The notes beneath the pieces were generated by a model. It was not told the origin of the DNA. It did no database searches and saw nothing but the letters and a program-made list of their open reading frames with translations. Positions 35,693 to 44,249 of a stretch of 64,000 nucleotides of DNA are shown piece by piece. This DNA is from Litoreibacter janthinus (lineage in GTDB: Bacteria > Pseudomonadota > Alphaproteobacteria > Rhodobacterales > Rhodobacteraceae): positions 100,251 through 164,250 of the forward strand of contig NZ_FOYO01000001.1 in the NCBI RefSeq assembly GCF_900111945.1, written 5' to 3'. Position 1 is the first letter of the stretch; every line of letters begins with the position of its first letter. A program made the position numbers and the translations under genes.

Positions 35693-36217
35693 TCACTTTA
35701 CGACGGCGCCGGAAAATTCTCGTTCCATATCAGATCGGTTTGGAAGGCTGTCGATATGTGCAAGCGTCTGCGACCGATAGGCCTGCGACACGCGAGCATC
35801 TGATAAGCCCTGCTCCAGCATCCCGCGATAACGCGGGCTTGGGGAGGCCTCAAAAGGAAGTGTGACAAGACCATGATACGATAAGGCTTCGAACACGCCT
35901 CCATCCAGTTCAACCTTGACCATGAAGCGGCCATACCGCGATGAAGAAACTCCCTCGCGCTTGTCCAACGCGGGTAATGCCTCGACAGGCAGATGGAACA
36001 ATGCGCCCTCGGCAATTTGATCTGGGCGCGCTTCGATATTGGCGAAACACACATTCTCGGGAACGGAAGCATAGTTGAAAACCAGCTGAAATCCGGAAAG
36101 CCGTGCCGGTCCAACAAAATAGTCCAGAACATCTATCTCTAGTGATCGCGTAAGGCTCGCTTGGTCCATGCAAGACCCATAAGCGAAGTAATAAATTCGG
36201 TCGGCGGCTTGGGTCAT
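35693..36217 (-). CDS. Gamma-glutamylcyclotransferase-like (AIG2/GGCT) protein
   Basis: A 174-residue protein with the fold signature YFAYGSCMD at the N-terminus and the likely catalytic glutamate in DKREGV. Members release 5-oxoproline from gamma-glutamyl peptides or amines. Here the substrate is unknown. Its ATG overlaps the stop of the LysE exporter gene (ATGA), so uptake or release of an amino compound and its gamma-glutamyl form may be linked. Confidence 0.8.
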   Translation of the reverse strand: MTQAADRIYYFAYGSCMDQASLTRSLEIDVLDYFVGPARLSGFQLVFNYASVPENVCFANIEARPDQIAEGALFHLPVEALPALDKREGVSSSRYGRFMVKVELDGGVFEALSYHGLVTLPFEASPSPRYRGMLEQGLSDARVSQAYRSQTLAHIDSLPNRSDMEREFSGAVVK

Positions 36218-36855
36218 ATCATGGCTCCAAAATCAACAGCGGTAAAGGCAAACAGTCCAAGGGCAATAAAGACGACACCCATTATTCGGTGCAGCACGAT
36301 TTGGCCTTTTGTACTTTTTGCAAAGATGGTTCGCATTTTTTGACTGGCCATGACGAGCACAGCTTCAATCATAAACGAGAACACAACGACCAATACGCCA
36401 AGCCCCAGGAACCAAATAGCCGGGCTGCTGTTGTTCGCGGGCATGAAACCGGGCAGTAGTGCCAAGAAAAAGAGAGCGACCTTTGGGTTCAGGATGTCTA
36501 TGACAACGCCATCAAGGAAGATGCGCGTCATAGCTTTCCGATCCGACATTGGCACCACGACGATCGCCTCGGCCTTTTCGCGGAGGGAACTCACGCCAAG
36601 CCAGATCAGGTAGCTTGCACCCGCAGCAAGCAGCAGTGCAAACGCGAAGTCCGGCAATTGCGCAGCCAAAGCGAAGATGATCGTGGCAAAGACGACATGG
36701 AACAGTGCGCCAACGGAAACGCCCGCCGCAGAAACAATGCCAGCCGGGGCCCCCTGCGCGATCGCGCGGCTTAAGATATAAGCCATATCGGGACCGGGCG
36801 TGATATTGAGGATAAGCACCACAAGGAGGAAGCCGCCCCAAAGTTCAATCGTCAT
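36214..36855 (-). CDS. LysE/RhtB-family amino acid exporter
   Basis: A 213-residue protein with six hydrophobic segments and the family start LILNITPGPDMAYILSRA. These exporters move amino acids or homoserine lactones outward. It is first of a two-gene operon with the GGCT-like gene. A tandem 14-bp repeat lies immediately upstream, a likely regulator site. Confidence 0.9.
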   Translation of the reverse strand: MTIELWGGFLLVVLILNITPGPDMAYILSRAIAQGAPAGIVSAAGVSVGALFHVVFATIIFALAAQLPDFAFALLLAAGASYLIWLGVSSLREKAEAIVVVPMSDRKAMTRIFLDGVVIDILNPKVALFFLALLPGFMPANNSSPAIWFLGLGVLVVVFSFMIEAVLVMASQKMRTIFAKSTKGQIVLHRIMGVVFIALGLFAFTAVDFGAMI

Positions 36856-36857
36856 TT

Positions 36858-36885
36858 TATGTATGATCCATTATGCATGATCCAT
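36858..36885 (-). promoter_or_regulatory. Tandem 14-bp direct repeat just upstream of the LysE gene
   Basis: TATGTATGATCCAT (36858-36871) is followed without gap by TATGCATGATCCAT (36872-36885), 13 of 14 identical. It ends 3 nt before the start codon region. The arrangement suggests a two-site operator or a tandem duplication. The binding protein is unknown, and no regulator gene is adjacent. Confidence 0.5.
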
Positions 36886-36897
36886 AGCGTCGTTTCG

Positions 36898-37605
36898 TCA
36901 TGGCAAATCCGCCATACGGTGATTTGAAAGTGCTAAGCGTCCCGCCGCAACTGCATCCCAAGTCAGTCGGAAATCAGTGTGCAAAGCAGTAATGGGCTTG
37001 TAATGCTCGGCTTCATCAAGCGACGCCAAGGTGAAGTCAATCTCTTCGGGACGGCCTGCCTCGGAAAAGCTGATCTGTGTACCGCAATTCGGGCAGAATT
37101 GGCGCACGCATCCCTTGCTGCTTTGATATTGCGTCGCTTCGCCTGTTTGCTTGAAGGCGTCACGACGGACACTCCCCCAACCCAAATGCGGCGCACCTGA
37201 TGTGCTTCTACAGATCGAGCAATGGCAAATGGTCAAATCTCGCGGGGTCTCCCAAAGCGAATAGCGCAAGGCCCCACAATGGCAGCCGCCCTGCGCCACT
37301 GGACGCACGCCACCCAAAGCAAGCACCGCGCGGTAGTCCTGAGCGACGGCGTCAACCAGCTCTGTTGGCGCGTTTGCTGCGGAGGTTGTTTTGTGGAACC
37401 CAACACTTTGCGCGACTACGCTGTGCCACTCGCGAGTCCGCTGCCATTCTTGGCGATCCTCAGGCTCCCAGCTCAACATGTCCTCTGAATACCGCAATCC
37501 ATCCAACACGATCCTGATCTTCTCTTCGGATGAATAATGCTTGCGGGTCGCACGCTTGATGTCTTTGACGATCTTCTCGCCGGGGCTCTTTGCTGTCTTT
37601 CTCAT
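36898..37605 (-). CDS. Chimeric ORF: IS3-type transposase start fused in frame to a GFA-family (Mss4-like) domain
   Basis: A 235-residue frame. Residues 1-38 match the start of an IS3-family OrfA (RKTAKSPGEKIVKDIK, then YSSEEKIRIVLDGLR). About 80 residues without recognisable similarity follow. From about residue 107 there is a GFA/Mss4-like zinc domain: GGCHCGALRYSL, ICHCSICRSTSG, FCPNCGTQISF, with all expected cysteines. GAGGAG before the ATG is the IS gene's own ribosome site, so the fusion could be expressed. Either the GFA gene lost its start by IS insertion and gained a new one, or the frame is fortuitous. Confidence 0.6.
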   Translation of the reverse strand: MRKTAKSPGEKIVKDIKRATRKHYSSEEKIRIVLDGLRYSEDMLSWEPEDRQEWQRTREWHSVVAQSVGFHKTTSAANAPTELVDAVAQDYRAVLALGGVRPVAQGGCHCGALRYSLWETPRDLTICHCSICRSTSGAPHLGWGSVRRDAFKQTGEATQYQSSKGCVRQFCPNCGTQISFSEAGRPEEIDFTLASLDEAEHYKPITALHTDFRLTWDAVAAGRLALSNHRMADLP

Positions 37606-37700
37606 CGTCCACTCCTCGGTGGTTACGATGAGCAACAAACCCTCTCTTAGCAAATTACCCTAAATGGACCCATAAGCGCTGACGTCAGACAATCCTGACA
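37492..37700 (-). mobile_element. IS3-family remnant: left end and first 38 codons of orfA
   Basis: The minus-strand sequence starts TGTCAGGATTGTC at 37700, a plausible IS3-type 5'-TG terminus. It then carries a ribosome site and the first 38 codons of an OrfA. Similarity stops at 37492. The rest of the element is missing, and the outer end abuts a 5'-truncated MFS gene. Confidence 0.6.
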
Positions 37701-37706
37701 CCAGTT

Positions 37707-38552
37707 GTGCTCACTGAGATTACAGACAAGGCAGACAGGATCAGAGTTTTCACACTACTTTCCGTATTCATCATGGCAGGATTTGGCTTGTCCCCCGTCT
37801 TTGGGTATCTGCTGGTGGATGCAGGCTTTGATATTGGACTGACTTTTACGCTGACCGCTGTGCTTTGCCTCATAAGTGGTGCACTGTTCATGTCGCTCCG
37901 CGGTGCAATCGCCAAGCTTTCGCATGGTCAAACACCTTCCATCAGCAGCGGGTTAAGCATGGTCGCATTGCGACAGGTTTTCCGCTCAAGAGCTATTCGC
38001 CCGATCATCATGGTCGGCCTCGGTGCGTCGGTTTTTGCGGCAGTGACCAACTTCCAGACTGTCTTCGCCGCACAAAACGGATTGGAATACGCGACCTACT
38101 TTTTTGCATATACGGTCACTGTAATCATTTGCAGGGTCGTTTTTGCCGAGTTCATGGGCGGGCGCGCACCCTATGGCACCATCAGCGTCTTGCTCGCGAT
38201 TATGGTCGCCAGTGTTGCAAGCCTGATGTTTCTGACCGACGGACGGATTTCATACATCATCGGGGCCGTTCTTTTTGGGATCGGCTACGGTGTATCTTAC
38301 CCGATTGTCAAAGCGATGGCGGCAAATGATGCGAAACCCGAGTACTTGGAGCAAACGCTTCAGATATTTGGGTTCTCGTACTTCATTGGCGTTTTTGGCT
38401 TCCCGTTTATCGCCGGGTGGACAATCACAGCGTTTGGGATCGGCAGCCTGTTGGCACTGGCAATCGTGCTTTCGGCAGTCGAATGCCTGTTGGCCTTTCA
38501 TAGATTCGCAACCGACAATCGAACCCTGATTGCGAAGAGCGCTCCCGACTAA
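37707..38552 (+). pseudogene. MFS transporter, 5'-truncated
   Basis: The open frame (from 37683; first GTG 37707) encodes about 281 residues with roughly 8 hydrophobic segments. It begins within what looks like the loop after an early helix (LTEITDKADRIRVF, an MFS-type cytoplasmic loop). Full MFS proteins have about 400 residues and 12 helices. The missing 5' part coincides with the IS3 end at 37700, so an IS-mediated deletion is likely. Function is probably lost. Confidence 0.7.
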
Positions 38553-38607
38553 ATCTGGGACACAGTTCCGGCGGGTTCAAGCGCGCGCTCGCGTCAGGCA
38601 ATGTCGT

Positions 38608-39177
38608 CTAACGCAACCCGTTGCGAGCGATATAGTCTGCCAGATCCAGGATCACCGCGCCACGCGCTGTCGCAATCGCCTGTGGCCCGCCCAGTGGATC
38701 AAACGGCACTGAAAGCTCGAACAGGCCAGACCGTTCGCGCCCGCCATCCGGAACCCCTACAAAAAACTGCCCTGACGCACGAAATTGTCCGTTCGCACCT
38801 GCGATAAGGCTTTCAAAACGAACCTCTAACCGCGCATCCGGAAAGGCCTCGAACGGCCAAGGCTCGGATGCCACACGAGCGCCGGTTATGCGCGCAAGAT
38901 TACGTGTCAATTCCAGCGAAACTGCCCTTTCAGGACTATCCGCCCAAAGCACAGCAGCGTCGGTGGCAAGCTTGCCATCCAGACCTTCGACGGCGATCTC
39001 GTTCGCGCTGGCATAGGTCGGTAAGGAAATATCCCGCACCTCTACGGAGCGGAACGCAATGCGTTGCTTCTGTTCGACCTGCGGTGGCGTGACCGGATAA
39101 AGGTCAGGCGTTGCCCCACAGCCCGTAAGCGCAAGGATCGCCCCAAACATAGCGAGCTTAAGATAGTTCATGTTCAT
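38608..39177 (-). CDS. pqiC: PqiC, outer-membrane lipoprotein of the Pqi lipid-transport system
   Basis: A 189-residue lipoprotein: hydrophobic N-terminus with lipobox LTGC. The ABC-type auxiliary lipoprotein domain includes FRSVEVRDISLPTYA. PqiC docks the PqiB needle at the outer membrane. Its ATG overlaps the pqiB stop by 4 nt (ATGA). It is the last gene of pqiA-pqiA-pqiB-pqiC. Confidence 0.88.
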   Translation of the reverse strand: MNMNYLKLAMFGAILALTGCGATPDLYPVTPPQVEQKQRIAFRSVEVRDISLPTYASANEIAVEGLDGKLATDAAVLWADSPERAVSLELTRNLARITGARVASEPWPFEAFPDARLEVRFESLIAGANGQFRASGQFFVGVPDGGRERSGLFELSVPFDPLGGPQAIATARGAVILDLADYIARNGLR

Positions 39178-41258
39178 CTTCCCCGAATAAGTGAGCCTGG
39201 GTTGCGTTCGAGCATCCGAGCAAGCGACGTCATCGCCTCCGCCGCCTTAGAAATATCACGCAACGCACTCTGAGCATCCCTGCTCAAAACATCGCCCTTG
39301 TTGTAACCTGCAATGGTTTGATTGGCTTGATTTAGAACGACCCGCACACGTTCCACCAACGCCGGCAAGTCTTGTGTCGACGTCGCCACCGCATCGGCAG
39401 CTTTGCGGGCCGAGTCTAGGGTCGCGTTGATGTTGGTGACGGCCCCGCCTTCTCGCAATTCGCGTAGGGTGGCGTTAATCTCGTTCAAGGCAGCACCAAG
39501 ATCAGCAGGCAGTTGTTTCGCGGCATCGGTTCCCAAAATCGCGTCTGCCGACGCTGTGAGTGTGGTCAGCTGCGTCGTTAAAGTCTCTAGCGGCAAGGTC
39601 TCGGCCTTCGCAGCTACAGCTTGAAGTTGTGCAATCAACGCAGGGACACCTTCAACAGATGCGTTCACGCCGTTGGCAGCAGCAGCAGCTGCATTGACAG
39701 CCGCCAGAAGCTGCGTTGAAAACTTGTCCTCTTCCAACTGCGCCAACAGGGTTTCAAAACGGCCGAGCGTTGCGTTCAGCTTGACTGGAATAGCTTGCAG
39801 ATCGTCGGAGGCAACAATATCGCGCACATCCCCGAGCAGGGCGCGTACGACCTGTGGCGTCTCACGCAAATCCTCACTGGAGATCAAGGCATCCGCACTG
39901 TTCAGGAACTGAATGGCGCTGTTGAGCAATTCTTCAATGGGCAAATTGTTGATACGCGCCACAACCCCCTCAACCGTGCCTGTGACATCAGTTATTTCAC
40001 TATCGGTGCTAGGGATGATCGGTATGATGCCCTCACCCGTTTGCACGACATAGAGCGGGGCGTTTTCCACCTCGATCAATTCGATTTTCAAGCCCCCAGC
40101 CAAAAGGCTTGCGGAAGCCAGACGCGCGCGCAGGCCCTCTTCTATGCGCCGCTTCAGAAACTGCAGGGCTGCGGTTGGGGTGACCTCATCTTGCAATCCA
40201 AGCCGCGCGGGCTGGATGTTCAGCACGGCGTTCAATCGAACACGCTCATCCCCGAAAGCGTCGGCATCAATAACGCCCGAGACCCCTGTCACACGGCCAA
40301 TCTGCAACCCGCTCAGCTCGACTGGGGCATCAATGGTCAAGCCGGAGACGCTCTCGTCGAAAACCACCCGCATTTGTAATGGTTCCGCTTGGGAAGAATT
40401 GAACACACTTTCACGGGCAGAAGCCTCATCAGGATACACTTCGAAGCTATTGCCATCGGAAACGCGGCGCCCGCTGGAAACGAAGGTTTCGAAAGTCACC
40501 CCGCCACCGACAAGTGTCGCAAGAGATGAGAAGTCGATTTCGGCCCCACCTGGGCCCACTGAAAATGTGAAACCTGAGGTATCCCAGAACCGTGTGGTTG
40601 GGGAAATCAGACGGCTATGGGGGTGGTAGATTATTGCCTCTGCGACGGCGAAACTGCCTTGCTGCGAAATGTGCGCCTTCCCAATACGCCCAACCTCAAT
40701 CCCGCGAAACGTAATGGGGCTGTTATCCGTGAGGCTTCCGCCCGGCGTCGTCCGCAGCGTGATCTCAAGCCCTTCTTTGCCGTATCGGTAAAGCGGGGTG
40801 TTCGGGAGGCCTTTGAACCTCGACTGGGGCGGGCCTATTTCGCCATCCCATGAGCCTTCAATATACACGCCGGACAGAACAGTCTCGAGCCCACTGACAC
40901 CTTGGGCGCTCAGCTCTGGCTGGACCACCCAGAAGGTTGAGCCCGCATCGACGAACGGCGCAACGTCTTTGTTCAGTCGCACATGAGCGACAACGCCGGA
41001 CAAGTTCGGTGCAAATTTCACGTCTTCGACGACTCCGACGGCCACGTCGCGAAAGCGCAGCTCGGTTTCGCGCGTCGCGATACCCGATCCGTTTTTAAAC
41101 TCGATCTCAATGAGAGGCCCGCGGTCGTTGTATGTCTGCCACGCGACACCAAGAGCTATGACCAAGGCCAGTATCGGGATGATCCAAACAAACGACGCAT
41201 TCGCAAATATGGATTTGCGGGCAGGCGCGATTTTGACTGGCGTCGGTGTTTTACTCAT
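39174..41258 (-). CDS. pqiB: PqiB, MCE-domain intermembrane transport protein
   Basis: About 694 residues. One N-terminal membrane helix is followed by MCE repeats (near residues 45-135, 160-260 and 280-380), then a long, Ala/Leu-rich predicted coiled coil. MCE hexamer stacks form a tunnel for lipids between inner and outer membranes. The start at 41258 has GGAG upstream and overlaps the second pqiA by 8 nt. The longer frame from 41291 is less likely. Confidence 0.92.
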   Translation of the reverse strand: MSKTPTPVKIAPARKSIFANASFVWIIPILALVIALGVAWQTYNDRGPLIEIEFKNGSGIATRETELRFRDVAVGVVEDVKFAPNLSGVVAHVRLNKDVAPFVDAGSTFWVVQPELSAQGVSGLETVLSGVYIEGSWDGEIGPPQSRFKGLPNTPLYRYGKEGLEITLRTTPGGSLTDNSPITFRGIEVGRIGKAHISQQGSFAVAEAIIYHPHSRLISPTTRFWDTSGFTFSVGPGGAEIDFSSLATLVGGGVTFETFVSSGRRVSDGNSFEVYPDEASARESVFNSSQAEPLQMRVVFDESVSGLTIDAPVELSGLQIGRVTGVSGVIDADAFGDERVRLNAVLNIQPARLGLQDEVTPTAALQFLKRRIEEGLRARLASASLLAGGLKIELIEVENAPLYVVQTGEGIIPIIPSTDSEITDVTGTVEGVVARINNLPIEELLNSAIQFLNSADALISSEDLRETPQVVRALLGDVRDIVASDDLQAIPVKLNATLGRFETLLAQLEEDKFSTQLLAAVNAAAAAANGVNASVEGVPALIAQLQAVAAKAETLPLETLTTQLTTLTASADAILGTDAAKQLPADLGAALNEINATLRELREGGAVTNINATLDSARKAADAVATSTQDLPALVERVRVVLNQANQTIAGYNKGDVLSRDAQSALRDISKAAEAMTSLARMLERNPGSLIRGR

Positions 41259-41901
41259 CACTGAACGCTCCTTCGTGTTCGGTCTGAACATCCCAAATCA
41301 TGCGGCTATCGAATGACTGCGCCGACAACATTGTGAAGATGACAGACAGAGCGAAAAACAAGCTTGCGCGGCCGGGGTTCACTGCGGCCAGTGTGTTCAA
41401 CTGAACGAGTGACGACATGATCGCAACCACAAAAATGTCGATCATCGACCAGCGCCCGATATATTCGACGACTTCGTACAGGATTTGCCGATGATGATTT
41501 GACACACTGGACGGTCGTGTGACCGAAATCGCTAGAAACCCAATGGCCATGAATTTTGCCAAGGGAATGACAACGCTCGCAATGAGGATAATAAGAGCAA
41601 TACCCACGGCCCCGTGGTGAATCAGCTCAACAGCGCCCCCGACGATAGTGTCTTCCTGCATGCTGAGCAGCGTGCGTGTTTGCAGCATCGGGTACATATT
41701 GGCCGGCACGTAACACATCAACCCGACCAGCCAAAGCGCCCAGACCCGTTGCAGGCTCTTTTCCTCGCGCGCGACAATTCTACTTCCGCAACGGCCACAG
41801 ACTCGCGTGCCTGCGGGCCAGACCTGCGTGCATCGCGTACAGGCGACGACGTCAATATCGCGCGCGCTTATGATGCTTGCGTTTTGTCCAGCGACTTCCA
41901 T
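41251..41901 (-). CDS. pqiA: PqiA half-protein 2 (paraquat-inducible protein A domain)
   Basis: About 216 residues: an N-terminal zinc-ribbon (CTRC...CGRCG) and four hydrophobic segments with the PqiA motif VPANMYPMLQT. It corresponds to one half of E. coli PqiA, which carries two such units in one chain. The ATG at 41901 is preferred to a GTG at 41910 because AGGTGG lies upstream. It overlaps the other half gene by 34 nt. Confidence 0.88.
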   Translation of the reverse strand: MEVAGQNASIISARDIDVVACTRCTQVWPAGTRVCGRCGSRIVAREEKSLQRVWALWLVGLMCYVPANMYPMLQTRTLLSMQEDTIVGGAVELIHHGAVGIALIILIASVVIPLAKFMAIGFLAISVTRPSSVSNHHRQILYEVVEYIGRWSMIDIFVVAIMSSLVQLNTLAAVNPGRASLFFALSVIFTMLSAQSFDSRMIWDVQTEHEGAFSDE

Positions 41902-42503
41902 ACCGACCACCTACAAATGAAATTCTCCTGCACCACAACTAGAACGACCAAGGACGAAAACATCCAAAATGCGGGTCCGAACGCAACATCCGCCAGATCG
42001 CTGATCTTTACCAATGCCACCGCACAACCAAGCACAAATATCTCCGCCATGGACCAAGGCCGTAGGGCCTCTGACAGGCGAAAGGCCTGGGTCGCTCCTC
42101 GTGCGGGTGGATAATCAAGCACTATCGGAACAAGGACGTAGATCGTTAGCAACGCACGCGCTAACGGTACAAATATAATCAACGCCGCTGTAGTGAGCGT
42201 GAGAAACACCAGCGGCCCTTCGCTGAAGGCCAGCGCCGCATCAAGTATCGAGACAGAATTTGTTGTTCCAGCCGCTGAAATCGAAAGGAACGGGAAAACT
42301 GTCGCGCCGATGATCAATATTGCGATGGCAAGCGACACCGCGATAATCTGCAGTCCTGCCTTGCGACGCGGAGAGATCAAGACAGCCCCACATCGCGCAC
42401 AGCTGGCTTTTTGCCCCGCTTGAGGGCGCTCAAGCGTGAACACAGCATCGCAATGCGTACAGACAATCAAGTTGTCGAGGGGAATCGGCAGCTTCTGGTT
42501 CAT
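41868..42503 (-). CDS. pqiA: PqiA half-protein 1 (paraquat-inducible protein A domain)
   Basis: About 211 residues: zinc-ribbon (CTHC...CARCG) and four hydrophobic segments (FPFLSISAAG, VPLARALLTIYV). It is first of the pqi operon. The frame is open back to 42659, but those upstream residues (MRGFKSMSSAKANLRGIEAIR) are the tail of a decayed IS6 transposase, so the start at MNQKLPIPLDN (42503) is chosen. Its promoter may have been displaced by the IS. Confidence 0.85.
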   Translation of the reverse strand: MNQKLPIPLDNLIVCTHCDAVFTLERPQAGQKASCARCGAVLISPRRKAGLQIIAVSLAIAILIIGATVFPFLSISAAGTTNSVSILDAALAFSEGPLVFLTLTTAALIIFVPLARALLTIYVLVPIVLDYPPARGATQAFRLSEALRPWSMAEIFVLGCAVALVKISDLADVAFGPAFWMFSSLVVLVVVQENFICRWSVWKSLDKTQAS

Positions 42504-42539
42504 GAGCTTAAGTATCTGATTTTTGGCTCCAACGACACG

Positions 42540-43276
42540 CGATTCAGCTTGGCCACGTTCCGCCGATTGGGCTGTGACCTTCCCCCCTAAAATTGGGCGG
42601 ATCGCCTCGATCCCGCGCAGATTGGCCTTTGCAGATGACATCGACTTGAAGCCGCGCATTGGGGTGATCAGCTTTTCAGGGCGGCATGATCGCTCTCAAT
42701 CCTGTTATTTTCCCCTTTGCGGTTGATGTGCAGAATGCCTTCGCCACGGAGGTCGAAGCGGTTCATCTCACTGAGCACGCGGGCATAGCTGTGGGCCTTG
42801 TCGGTGGTGATCGACCGAGGTTGGTAGAGCCGGGCATTCTCACAGGCTTGCTTGAGAAATGCCCTTGCTGCCTTGACGTACCGACGTGCTGTTAGTTGGA
42901 AATCGACCAGTTGACCACTTTGATCGGCGGTGCGCCAAAGGTAGCGCCCCCTGCCACCAACCTTAATATAGGTCTCATTCACATGACAGTTGAGACCGCG
43001 CCAAGAACGATGTTTGAACGACCGTTTCGCGATCTCGGGGCCAAGCTTGCGCACCCACCTGTGGATCTTGGAGGCGTCAACTTCAATGCCGCGCTCTGCC
43101 AGAAGATCCCGCACATCTCTGCAAGAAAGGGCCTAGCGACAATACCAGCGTACTGCACACAGGTTAGTATCCGGCGGAAACCGATGATGTTTGAAGGGAT
43201 TGCTTTGCATGCTGCATCTCCGAAACTTGACATGAGCTCAAAGCTGCAATCTCAAACAGATTAATGCAACAAACCC
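42540..43276 (-). mobile_element. Decayed IS6-family insertion sequence
   Basis: Holds the broken transposase. On the minus strand an IS6-like terminal sequence GGGTTTGTTGCATT lies at 43263-43276. No matching inverted end is visible near 42530-42600, so the pqiA-proximal end is lost or merged with the pqiA upstream region. The inner boundary is approximate. Confidence 0.6.
42582..43210 (-). pseudogene. IS6-family transposase, broken by a stop codon and a frameshift
   Basis: Reading from the ATG at 43210, the IS6-type start (QSNPFKHHRFPPDTN) runs to an amber TAG at codon 26 (43133-43135), then continues in the same frame with the DDE catalytic domain (RGLNCHVNETYIKVGG, SITTDKAHSY, RIESDHAALK). 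A second break at 42668, where one A is missing from an A-run, shifts the tail (KLITPMRGFKSMSSAKA...) to another frame. The first catalytic Asp is Asn in HVNETYI where intact copies usually read HVDETYI. The gene is inactive. Confidence 0.85.
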
Positions 43277-43293
43277 ATTGAAAGGATGCTGAC

Positions 43294-43935
43294 GTGAAAC
43301 CGTCTCATGCTGACCCCAGTCTCGTACGCCTTGCCGGCGCGCTTTATTTGGCCATAATTTTTTGTGGGCTTACCGCTGAATTGTTGTTGCGCGGACCCTT
43401 GCTTCAGGGCACGCCAGATCAAATCGCCCAGGCGCTTGGCGCCAATATTGGACAACTTCGTCTGAGCCTCATTGCCGATACGGTGATGCTGTTGGCCGAT
43501 GTCGCGCTTGCCCTCGTCTTTTTCGGTCTCCTGCGGCATATCTCCGAACCTTTGGCGCTTGCCGCAATGGTGTTCAGACTGGGTCAGGCTGCGCTCATCG
43601 GCGCCAGCTTAATGGCCCTAGGCAGTGCGCCGTCGTTGCTTGCAGACGCTCCACGCGTTGCGGTGCACATGACCGTCTTGCATGCGATAGGCTATGACAT
43701 TGGCCTGATTCTCTTTTCGGTCAACAGCGTGATCATGTCTGTCCTGCTTTGGCGCTCGCAGGTGCCGAAAGTGATCGCGGGTGGCATCGCGGCTTCGGGC
43801 CTCGTTTATTCGACAGGGAGCCTGGCACGCCTTGCCGCGCCCGACTGGGTTGTTGTGATCGAGCCCGTTTACTTGATCCCCATGATCGCTGAAAGCGCTC
43901 TTTGCCTTTGGTTGCTTATCTGGGCACGGCTTTGA
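43294..43935 (+). CDS. DUF4386 membrane protein
   Basis: A 213-residue protein with six hydrophobic segments and the family start RLAGALYLAIIFCGLTAELLLRG. DUF4386 proteins have no established function. The GTG start has AGGA about 8 nt upstream. The first bases lie just outside the IS6 terminus, so part of its natural promoter may have been replaced by the IS. Confidence 0.85.
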   Translation: MKPSHADPSLVRLAGALYLAIIFCGLTAELLLRGPLLQGTPDQIAQALGANIGQLRLSLIADTVMLLADVALALVFFGLLRHISEPLALAAMVFRLGQAALIGASLMALGSAPSLLADAPRVAVHMTVLHAIGYDIGLILFSVNSVIMSVLLWRSQVPKVIAGGIAASGLVYSTGSLARLAAPDWVVVIEPVYLIPMIAESALCLWLLIWARL

Positions 43936-44249
43936 GCTAAGGTCGGCTATCGGGATTCTGCTGCCATCGGAGGCGGTGCAACAACCCCTTTCCCTGCACG
44001 AGGTCTCGTATTCTGACGTCCCAAATCGGACCTTCGCCAAAGGTCGCGACGATACAGTGCAGCTTCCTACAAGCGGCCGCTAATGCATCGCGCAGCGTTT
44101 TCAGGAACTAGAGGTCGGGTGTGCGGGACAAAACCGATAGTCTCGAGTGCAATTTTAATGGCCCAACTTCGTTCTTACGTCCGCCGACCCACCGAACGTT
44201 CCGACGAAAGTCGGTTTCGCGAACAGCTAGAGTCGCTACTATCGTACGA
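43936..44249. other. Intergenic, no gene recognised
   Basis: About 310 bp between the DUF4386 gene and the sensor kinase. Open frames here lack a ribosome site or protein-like composition. The kinase promoter is probably within it, but no clear box could be assigned. Confidence 0.5.
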
